DNA of 5,835 nucleotides. Source: an uncultured Peptococcaceae bacterium. Its GTDB lineage: Bacteria > Bacillota > Peptococcia > Peptococcales > Peptococcaceae. Location: NCBI GenBank assembly GCA_900556545.1, contig USPE01000125.1, forward strand, positions 1 to 5,835, read 5' to 3'. Numbering within the stretch: the stretch's first letter is position 1; each line of letters starts with the position of its first letter. Below the pieces are notes generated by a model that was not told the origin of the DNA, did no database searches, and was given only the letters and a program-made list of their open reading frames with translations. Made by a program: the position numbers and the translations under genes. Of the stretch, positions 1 to 5,102 are shown one piece after another.

Positions 1-326
1 AGTACCAGGAGGTGGAAATATTAACGGCAGCGGTGGATTTTGGCGGAGAGTATCTGGCAAGTATCCATAAGATTGTTGAGCGGGCTATTGTGGCTGGCAA
101 ACGGGAAGGCCTTATCGGCGATACCCATTCGGAAGAAGGGGCGATTGCTGGCGCTGCCAGAGAGGCTTTGTCGCAGATTCAAAATAAGGCGATTGGTCTT
201 AATGTAGGTGGAAAGTTGGGGATTGCCCGTTATCAGGATCATTTAAGTATCGCTGTATTTTTGGGCGTAGGCTTGTTACATTTGGATGAGGTTGCAGTGG
301 GATTGGCTCACCGCACCATATCTTAG
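1..326 (+). CDS. HutP-family RNA-binding protein, 5' end cut off by the window
   Basis: The reading frame is open from base 3, and 107 residues are visible before the TAG stop. The first possible start inside the window, a GTG at 12, is most likely an internal valine, because the preceding codons (Y-Q-E) stay in frame and HutP proteins are about 150 residues long. Family features are the central helix with EEGAIAGAAREAL and the C-terminal strands GGKLGIARY, LSIAVFLGVGLLHL and the ending EVAVGLAHR. Bacillus HutP is a histidine- and Mg2+-dependent hexameric antiterminator that binds the hut mRNA leader. No hut gene is visible here; the next gene is cmk, so the target RNA is unknown. In my from-memory alignment the metal-binding histidines of Bacillus HutP are replaced by Gly, Gly and Asp, so the ligand may differ. 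The family call is fairly sure; the function is not. Confidence 0.8.
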   Translation, partial: YQEVEILTAAVDFGGEYLASIHKIVERAIVAGKREGLIGDTHSEEGAIAGAAREALSQIQNKAIGLNVGGKLGIARYQDHLSIAVFLGVGLLHLDEVAVGLAHRTIS

Positions 327-327
327 T

Positions 328-333
328 GAGGTG
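328..333 (+). promoter_or_regulatory. Ribosome binding site that fixes the cmk start
   Basis: GAGGTG lies 6 bases before the TTG at 340. The in-frame GTG at 331 is part of this site and has no Shine-Dalgarno sequence of its own. The in-frame ATG at 286 would add 18 residues that lie inside the HutP-like gene and do not resemble Cmk. The TTG at 340 is therefore the likely start. The site begins just after the TAG of the upstream gene, which fits translational coupling. Confidence 0.7.
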
Positions 334-339
334 CAGATC

Positions 340-1005
340 TTGACAAATACGTTACAGATTGCCATTGACGGACCGGCCGGGGCCGGAAAAAGTTCTGTGG
401 CAAAGGTATTGGCCAAACGGCTGAATTGTATTTATTTGGATACCGGCGCCATGTATCGGGCAGTTACCTGGCTGGCGCTGCAAAAGAATATTGCGTTTTC
501 TGATGAGGCGGGCATGAAGCAGTTGTTGTCTACATTGCAGTTGGAATTTAAAGAAGAAGACGGTAAGCAGCATCTTTACTGCAATGGAGTTGATGTGACA
601 GAAGCAATTCGCACACCGGAAATATCGGCCAATGTATCAGCAGTTGCTATGCTTCCATTTGTGCGGGAAACATTAGTGGCGCAGCAGCAGCGCATTGCTT
701 CTGATTGCGATGTGCTGATGGACGGTCGTGATATCGGCACTACTGTACTGCCGCAAGCGCAGTATAAATTCTTTTTGACTGCTTCGTTGGAAGAACGGGC
801 GCGCCGCCGTTATCTGGAATTAAAAGACAAAGGTGAACCGGTGGATTTGGAACAGCTGAAAGCAGAAATTGCTCTGCGTGATAAAAAAGATTCGCAGCGT
901 GAGGTTTCGCCGCTGGTGCAGGCAACGGATGCAGAGTTGATTGATACCAGTGATTTAAGCTTTGAGCAGGTTGTAGAAAAACTTTTTTACAAGATTGCAA
1001 AATAA
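340..1005 (+). CDS. cmk: Cytidylate kinase (CMP/dCMP kinase)
   Basis: The enzyme transfers phosphate from ATP to CMP or dCMP to give CDP or dCDP, in cytoplasmic pyrimidine nucleotide recycling. From the TTG start the protein has 221 residues, the usual length for bacterial Cmk. Visible motifs are the P-loop GPAGAGKSS (11-19), YLDTGAMYR (32-40) for CMP binding, the NMP-binding insertion ending near S100 and R109, GRDIGT (129-134) with R130 and D131, the lid region RARRRY (153-158), and RDKKDSQR (180-187) with R180 and D184. These residues sit one position before the CMP-contacting residues of E. coli Cmk, from memory. The gene starts 13 bases after the HutP-like stop and is followed by ispH-rpsA after 69 bases containing a promoter but no terminator. 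Nothing looks damaged. Assignment is confident. Confidence 0.97.
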   Translation: MTNTLQIAIDGPAGAGKSSVAKVLAKRLNCIYLDTGAMYRAVTWLALQKNIAFSDEAGMKQLLSTLQLEFKEEDGKQHLYCNGVDVTEAIRTPEISANVSAVAMLPFVRETLVAQQQRIASDCDVLMDGRDIGTTVLPQAQYKFFLTASLEERARRRYLELKDKGEPVDLEQLKAEIALRDKKDSQREVSPLVQATDAELIDTSDLSFEQVVEKLFYKIAK

Positions 1006-1009
1006 CTAT

Positions 1010-1037
1010 TTCACTTCCTGCGTTTATCCGTTATAAT
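1010..1037 (+). promoter_or_regulatory. Sigma-A-type promoter for ispH-rpsA
   Basis: A perfect TATAAT -10 box (1032-1037) is preceded at 16 bases by TTCACT (1010-1015), which matches 4 of 6 bases of TTGACA. Transcription would start near 1044, giving a leader of about 30 bases before the GTG at 1075. The -35 box begins 5 bases after the cmk stop and no terminator separates the genes, so the fusion gene is probably fed by this promoter and by read-through. Confidence 0.6.
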
Positions 1038-1060
1038 AGAAGGGTAATCATCTTTTTATA

Positions 1061-1066
1061 AAGGAG
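1061..1066 (+). promoter_or_regulatory. Ribosome binding site that fixes the GTG start of ispH-rpsA
   Basis: AAGGAG sits 8 bases before the GTG at 1075. The nearby ATG at 1070 is in another frame and meets a TGA after one more codon, so it cannot start the gene. The N-terminus from the GTG (MNFQIAPHAGFCFGV) places the first iron-sulfur cysteine at residue 12, as expected for IspH. Confidence 0.75.
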
Positions 1067-1074
1067 CTGATGGA

Positions 1075-3078
1075 GTGAATTTTCAGATAGCTCCCCATGC
1101 AGGTTTTTGTTTTGGTGTGAAAATGGCCATTCAAAAGGGTGAGGAACTTGTCAAAAGCGGACATGTACCGATTGCTACGTTAGGACCTCTGATTCATAAT
1201 CCGCAAGAGGTTAGACGTTTGGAAAGCTTGGGTATTTATGCGCGGGATACATTCGAGGAAATTAGTGAAAAAACTGTTTTAATCAGGACCCATGGTGTTG
1301 CCCCCTCCGTTTATGACGAAGCCGCAAAGCGGGGGTTGGAATTATATGACTGCACCTGTCCTTTTGTAAATAAAGTACAGAAGATTGCACATGAACACAG
1401 TCAGGACGGATATCTGGTGCTGATTCTGGGAAACCGTAATCATCCTGAGGTACAGGGTATTCTGGGCTGGGCCGGCGAAAAGGGCATTGCCTTTCAGGAT
1501 ATTGCCGAACTGGAACAGGTAGAACTGCGGGGATGTAAGGTATGTCTGGTTGCCCAGACTACAGAAAACTTAGAGCGTTTTGAGGAAGCTGTAAAAATGC
1601 TCAAACAGTATGAGATCAGTCAATTGGCTGTATTCAACACAATTTGTTCTGCGACCAGAGAGCGGCAGAATGCTGCGCTGGAGTTGGCAGGAACAGTAGA
1701 TTTTATGCTGGTGATTGGTGGATTAAATAGTGCTAATACACAAAAACTGGCAAATATTTGCCGGCAAAATGGCTGCCGGACTGAACATGTCGAATCAGTA
1801 GATGAAATAGATATTCGTTGGTTTGATAATGTAGAAAATGTGGGAATAACAGCAGGTGCATCTACACCTGACTGGATTATTAGGGAGGTTATTTTTAAAA
1901 TGGAAGAATTGACAATGGAACAGGGATTGGAAAGCTATGGTGTTGTAGGTGATATTGGAAGACATGATATCGTGACAGGTACTGTAGTAAAAATAGATAA
2001 TGACGAAGTTTTGGTTGACATTGGCGGCAAATCTGAAGGGATTATTCCAATTCGTGAACTGAGCTTTACAAAAAATGTAAACCCGGAAGAAATTGTAAAA
2101 GTAGGCGATGAAATTCGCGTTATGGTAATCAAAGAAGAAAACAATGAAGGCAATGTTCTGCTGTCCAAAAAAAGAGTGGATCAGGTAGAAGCTGTTGAAA
2201 AACTGGAAGCACTGTATAATGAAGGTGCTGTTATTGAAGCGCCTGTTGTTGATGTTGTAAAAGGCGGCGTTATCGTTGATATCGGTACAAGAGGTTTTGT
2301 GCCGGCTTCCAGACTGGACATCAAATACATTGAAGACATTAAATCCTTTGTGGGACAAACTCTGAAATTCAAAATTATCAAATTTGAACCAGAAGCAAGA
2401 AAAATTGTTCTGTCCCGTCGTGAAATTCTGGAAGAAGAAGAAAAAGCACGCAAAGAACAGGTATGGGCTTCTATCGAAGAAGGACAGACCAGAAAAGGTA
2501 CTGTCAGAAGACTGGCTGCATTTGGTGCGTTTGTTGACTTGGGCGGCGTAGATGGTCTGCTGCATGTATCCGAAATGGGTTGGGGCCGTGTAAAAAATCC
2601 TGGTGATGTTGTAAAAGTAGGCCAGGAAATCGAAGTGTATATTCTGGCTATTGATCAGGAAAAAGGAAAAATTTCTTTGGGCTTAAAACAGCTGATTGCA
2701 AATCCATGGGATACTGCTGCTGAAAAATATGCAGTGGGCAATGAAGTATCCGGTAAAGTTGTACGGATTGTACCATTTGGCGCATTTGTAATGTTGGAAG
2801 ATGGTGTAGATGGTCTGGTACACATTTCTCAGATTTCCTGGGACCGTGTAGAAAAAGTAGAAGATGCATTGCAGATTGGTCAGGAAATTTCTGCAAAAGT
2901 ATTAGAACTGGATGTTGAAAATAAAAAAATCAGCCTGAGCATCAAACAAATGACTGAAAAACCTGCAAAAGAAGCTCCGGCAGCAGTTGCTGAGGAAGCA
3001 GCTGAAGAACAGGAAGAAGAAGTTCCTGTTGTACAGGAAGAAATGGGCTCCACCATTGGAGATGTATTCAATAACTAA
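1075..3078 (+). CDS. ispH: Fusion of 4-hydroxy-3-methylbut-2-enyl diphosphate reductase (IspH) with a four-domain ribosomal protein S1
   Basis: The 667-residue protein has two parts. Residues 1 to about 275 are IspH, which reduces HMBPP to IPP and DMAPP in the last MEP-pathway step using a [4Fe-4S] cluster. Cluster cysteines are C12 (GFCFGV), C95 (CTCPFV) and C191 (NTICSAT). Substrate-binding residues are H41, H73 (RTHGV), H123 and E125 (NHPEV), T162/T163, S219, N221 and S263 (GASTPD). Residues from about 276 form a ribosomal S1 homologue with four S1 (OB-fold) domains near 298-367, 383-449, 470-538 and 555-625; the last two carry FGAFV and DGL(L/V)H(V/I)S. An acidic Glu/Ala-rich tail follows (629-667). 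E. coli S1 has six domains. This fusion is known in Clostridia and Negativicutes; how the two activities relate is not established. Codon use differs strongly between the halves, and an internal start is possible at 1900. Confidence 0.96.
   Translation: MNFQIAPHAGFCFGVKMAIQKGEELVKSGHVPIATLGPLIHNPQEVRRLESLGIYARDTFEEISEKTVLIRTHGVAPSVYDEAAKRGLELYDCTCPFVNKVQKIAHEHSQDGYLVLILGNRNHPEVQGILGWAGEKGIAFQDIAELEQVELRGCKVCLVAQTTENLERFEEAVKMLKQYEISQLAVFNTICSATRERQNAALELAGTVDFMLVIGGLNSANTQKLANICRQNGCRTEHVESVDEIDIRWFDNVENVGITAGASTPDWIIREVIFKMEELTMEQGLESYGVVGDIGRHDIVTGTVVKIDNDEVLVDIGGKSEGIIPIRELSFTKNVNPEEIVKVGDEIRVMVIKEENNEGNVLLSKKRVDQVEAVEKLEALYNEGAVIEAPVVDVVKGGVIVDIGTRGFVPASRLDIKYIEDIKSFVGQTLKFKIIKFEPEARKIVLSRREILEEEEKARKEQVWASIEEGQTRKGTVRRLAAFGAFVDLGGVDGLLHVSEMGWGRVKNPGDVVKVGQEIEVYILAIDQEKGKISLGLKQLIANPWDTAAEKYAVGNEVSGKVVRIVPFGAFVMLEDGVDGLVHISQISWDRVEKVEDALQIGQEISAKVLELDVENKKISLSIKQMTEKPAKEAPAAVAEEAAEEQEEEVPVVQEEMGSTIGDVFNN
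1882..1902 (+). promoter_or_regulatory. Possible internal translation start for a free S1 protein
   Basis: AGGGAGG (1882-1888) lies 11 bases before an in-frame ATG (1900-1902), codon 276, exactly where IspH ends and the S1 homologue begins. Initiation here would give a 392-residue S1 protein; a second in-frame ATG follows at 1915. The spacing is longer than ideal. The Shine-Dalgarno bases also encode the Arg-Glu-Val of an IspH C-terminal helix, so the match may be chance. Confidence 0.35.
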
Positions 3079-3100
3079 TTACAGTTGAAGCTGCTGTATC

Positions 3101-3140
3101 GAATAACGCTATCTATCTGTTAGGTAGCGTTATTCTTTTA
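3101..3140 (+). terminator. Rho-independent terminator after ispH-rpsA
   Basis: Bases 3101-3115 pair with 3121-3135 in a 15-bp stem (one G-U pair) around the 5-base loop TCTGT. TTTTA follows at once. The hairpin starts 22 bases after the TAA stop. The other strand has no T-run after the stem, so it should act on the + strand only. Confidence 0.88.
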
Positions 3141-3238
3141 GGTAAATAAGTTTTTGCAGTAGCTTTGTGTATGGATTGGGTCTATTTTGTGCAGAATGGC
3201 GATAAGCACGTTATAAACCATATCTGAGGAGGGATTGT

Positions 3239-4390
3239 ATGGCTGCGCCGGCAAATGTTTTATTGGTGGATGATTATGAAGTCAATCTGGAATTGTTGGA
3301 AGCATACTTGGAACTTAGCGATATTCCGGTAACGATTTACAAAGCCTATAATGGTGCGCAGGCATACGCATATATTGAGCAGAAAAATCTGGATTTGATT
3401 CTGTTGGATGTGATGCTGCCCGATGTGTCCGGTTATGATATTTGCCGACATTTAAAAGGATTTCGGATGTACCAGAATATTCCTGTGATTATGATTACTG
3501 CGCTGAATGACAAAGAAAGCATGCTGGAAGGGCTAAAGGCCGGCGCTGATGAGTTTCTCACCAAACCGGTGGATCGTCATGAATTGATATTGCGGGTAAG
3601 AAATCTGTTAAAAATGAAAACCATTGCCAATGATTTGGACTACCGTTACAGTCAACTGCATAAGGAACTGGTAATTGCTACCGAACTGCAGAAAAGTTTT
3701 TTACCGCAGGTTGTTCCGCAGTATGATAAGCTGGATATTGAGGTATTATATAAACCCAGCAGTTTTATCGGCGGTGATTTTTACGATTTTTTTGAGATAG
3801 ACAAAACCCATTTGGGCATTATTATTTGCGATGTAAAAGGACATGGCGTTGCTTCCGCCATGATTACCGCTACAATCAAGTTTCAACTATATCATTTGCG
3901 AAATAAATATTTATATCCGGCACAGCTGTTGGAGCAGCTGAATTACAGTTTGGAGCAATTTTTCAGCCATACGGCCAATGATTTTTTTGTGACTGCCTGT
4001 TATGGTGTTCTGAATCTGGAGGATGACACATTCTGCTATAGCAATGCGGGACACAGTTATCCTTGTCATTGTAAAAAAGATGACATTGCTTTGCTGGAAA
4101 ACCAACAGGGATTGCCTTTGGGGATTATGGCAGATACAATCTATGATGAACAGAGCGTCATACTGCAGGATGGTGAAGAACTGTTTTTGTATACCGATGG
4201 GATTTTTGAGCTTGCTTTGCGGCAGAAGCCTCAAAAGAGCTGCAGCAGTTTAAGTGACTTTTTTGAGGGTGAAACAGAACCGATAACCTTGGCTCATATT
4301 AATGCACTGAAACAGGAAATACGACAGCATACCTGGAAAAATCAGATTGCGGATGACATTAATTATATTGCAATTACATATCATAAATAG
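3239..4390 (+). CDS. Response regulator with PP2C-type serine phosphatase domain (RsbU/SpoIIE class)
   Basis: The 383-residue cytoplasmic protein joins a receiver domain to a PPM/PP2C phosphatase. The receiver (about 5-125) has the acidic pair D11/D12, phospho-acceptor D57 in LLDVMLPD, T87 in MITA, and K109 in TKP. A helical linker (about 127-160) contains ATELQKSFLP, the form typical of RsbU-like proteins. The phosphatase domain (about 165-381) keeps the metal-binding aspartates: D180 in GGDFYDFF, D198 in CDVKGHG, D320 in YTDG and D372/D373 in DDINYI. It should be catalytically active and gated by phosphorylation of D57. The likely substrate is the phosphorylated STAS protein encoded 12 bases downstream. 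The sensor kinase is not in the window. GAGGAGGG (3226-3233) lies 5 bases before the ATG. I found no convincing promoter in 3141-3225. Confidence 0.93.
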   Translation: MAAPANVLLVDDYEVNLELLEAYLELSDIPVTIYKAYNGAQAYAYIEQKNLDLILLDVMLPDVSGYDICRHLKGFRMYQNIPVIMITALNDKESMLEGLKAGADEFLTKPVDRHELILRVRNLLKMKTIANDLDYRYSQLHKELVIATELQKSFLPQVVPQYDKLDIEVLYKPSSFIGGDFYDFFEIDKTHLGIIICDVKGHGVASAMITATIKFQLYHLRNKYLYPAQLLEQLNYSLEQFFSHTANDFFVTACYGVLNLEDDTFCYSNAGHSYPCHCKKDDIALLENQQGLPLGIMADTIYDEQSVILQDGEELFLYTDGIFELALRQKPQKSCSSLSDFFEGETEPITLAHINALKQEIRQHTWKNQIADDINYIAITYHK

Positions 4391-4402
4391 GGAGGCGCTA
4401 AC

Positions 4403-4744
4403 ATGTGTCAGGTTCAATTAGAGAAAGTTGATAATTATATTCTCGCTACATTAAGCGGTGAGTTAATCTTAGGCTGTACGCGGGAAATCAAGGAGAAGGT
4501 TAAGGAGTACGCAGATACGCACCGTAATTATCATCTTGTTGTAGATCTTTCCGGGGTTACTTTTATTGATTCTTCTGGATTGGGGATTTTAATTGCCTGG
4601 TTTAAGATGGCCAATCAGCAGCAGGGCAAAGTAGCATTTTGTAATCTTACAGCGCAGGTAAGAAAAATTATCGGATTTGCCAAGCTGGATAAAATTTTTA
4701 CGATTACAGATACATTAGAGGAAGCCATTGCCGGTGTAAAATAA
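4403..4744 (+). CDS. STAS-domain anti-sigma factor antagonist (SpoIIAA/RsbV type)
   Basis: The 113-residue protein is a single STAS domain. The signature VVDLSGVTFIDSSGLGILI carries D56-S57-S58. S58 matches in both number and context the serine phosphorylated in Bacillus SpoIIAA, from memory. In partner switching, a SpoIIAB/RsbW-type kinase phosphorylates and inactivates the antagonist, and a PP2C phosphatase restores it so that it can sequester the kinase and free a sigma factor or other target. The phosphatase gene lies immediately upstream. The Shine-Dalgarno GGGAGG (4390-4395) begins on the last base of that gene's stop codon, so the two are surely one operon and probably translationally coupled. 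No kinase or sigma gene follows in the window, so the target is unknown and may not be a sigma factor. Confidence 0.93.
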   Translation: MCQVQLEKVDNYILATLSGELILGCTREIKEKVKEYADTHRNYHLVVDLSGVTFIDSSGLGILIAWFKMANQQQGKVAFCNLTAQVRKIIGFAKLDKIFTITDTLEEAIAGVK

Positions 4745-4793
4745 AAGAAGTTTTATTGGTTTGTCATCAAGTCAATAACATATAAAAAGGTTC

Positions 4794-4846
4794 AACAATC
4801 AGGCAGAAGATTGGATGCAGGATGCTCCATCTTCTGCCTGATTGTT
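4794..4846 (+). repeat. Perfect 18-bp inverted repeat after the STAS gene, possible terminator
   Basis: Bases 4794-4811 are the exact reverse complement of 4829-4846 (18 of 18). The interior continues as GGA/TCC and GCA/TGC pairs with single bulged T bases and a GGA loop, giving 24 bp in 53 bases. It starts 49 bases after the STAS stop and may end that transcript or protect its 3' end. There is no T-run after it on the + strand; on the - strand TTTTT follows 5 bases beyond the stem. It could also be a dispersed intergenic palindrome. Confidence 0.75.
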
Positions 4847-4851
4847 ACAAT

Positions 4852-4876
4852 GGTATACTTTTACGCTATTTATAAT
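4852..4876 (+). promoter_or_regulatory. Promoter region of the candidate structured RNA
   Basis: Two -10 elements are present: TATACT (4854-4859), with an upstream TGG that makes an extended -10, and a perfect TATAAT (4871-4876). Neither has a good -35 box at 16-18 bases. The extended form matches the TGC-TATACT of the opposing DUF1847 promoter. Starts would fall near 4866 or 4883, just before the folded RNA. Confidence 0.5.
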
Positions 4877-4882
4877 AGCCTT

Positions 4883-5102
4883 TCTGATAAATCATCAAGA
4901 GGGCAATATCTTTGCAGAAAGTCCACCTCTGGATGGACTGTGGCAAGGGTATTTTATGGAGCTGGACGGAGTCCAATGCGACAAAAATACGCGCAGCTAC
5001 TGTCCAGAGCAGCGTGTGGACGCTGCAACAGATATTGTCCGATGAACTTATCAATGCTTAAAAAACTGCCGGTATTAACTATTGGACGGTTCTTTATCTT
5101 TT
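4883..5102 (+). ncRNA. Candidate structured small RNA, family not recognised
   Basis: The segment 4901-5040 folds end to end into a rod. Helices are 4901-4910/5031-5040 (10 bp), 4914-4917/5023-5026 (4), 4921-4926/5016-5021 (6), 4927-4933/5003-5009 (7), 4940-4944/4996-5000 (5), 4949-4955/4984-4990 (7) and an apical 4963-4967/4971-4975 (5, GGA loop). Together they make 44 bp with two G-U pairs, separated by small internal loops and a 6-base bulge at 5010-5015. Promoter-like -10 boxes lie upstream and a hairpin with a T-rich tail lies downstream, giving an expected transcript of about 220 bases. The outline (long closed rod, own promoter and terminator) recalls 6S RNA, but I see no sequence motif proving that, and no SRP RNA, RNase P or tmRNA motif. 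The ends GGGCAATATC/GATATTGTCC also resemble terminal inverted repeats, so a small palindromic element is the main alternative. Both exact ends are estimates. Confidence 0.55.
5064..5102 (+). terminator. Terminator of the small RNA, overlapping the 3' end of the DUF1847 gene
   Basis: Bases 5064-5074 pair with 5080-5091 (11 bp, three G-U pairs, bulged A at 5086) around the loop TTAAC, followed by TTTATCTTTT. The complement of the DUF1847 stop codon (5075-5077) lies in the loop. Read on the - strand the G-U pairs become mismatches, but TTTTTT follows the stem (5065-5060), so it may serve both directions, more weakly for the - strand. Confidence 0.6.

Noticed and set aside
286..339. Upstream extension of cmk to the in-frame ATG at 286 or the GTG at 331
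   Set aside because: The extension lies within the HutP-like gene, lacks suitable Shine-Dalgarno spacing and adds residues absent from Cmk proteins. The TTG at 340 is preceded by GAGGTG and gives the normal length.
1795..2565. 256-codon open frame on the - strand inside ispH-rpsA
   Set aside because: It is a shadow of the Glu/Lys-rich S1 coding sequence: very rich in Phe, Asn and Ser, and matching no family.
3187..3217. TTGTGC...TATAAA as a promoter for the receiver-phosphatase gene
   Set aside because: The spacer is 19 bases, the -35 is poor, and transcription would begin on the ribosome binding site itself. A GGGTCTAT at 3178 was also considered as a sigma-B -10, but no matching -35 is present.
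4901..5040. Assignment of the folded RNA as 6S, SRP, RNase P RNA or a riboswitch
   Set aside because: The rod shape and transcription unit fit 6S loosely, but I find no family-specific motif: no SRP apical GGAAGCAGC-type loop, no RNase P core, no known aptamer. It is left unassigned.
4842..5045. 67-codon open frame on the + strand with a hydrophobic N-terminal stretch
   Set aside because: TTG start in the hairpin arm with no Shine-Dalgarno sequence. The hydrophobic stretch comes from T-rich promoter DNA, and the base-pairing pattern explains the region better.
4866..5054. 62-codon open frame on the - strand
   Set aside because: No convincing ribosome binding site. It is the complement of the folded RNA, and long palindromes often leave both strands open.
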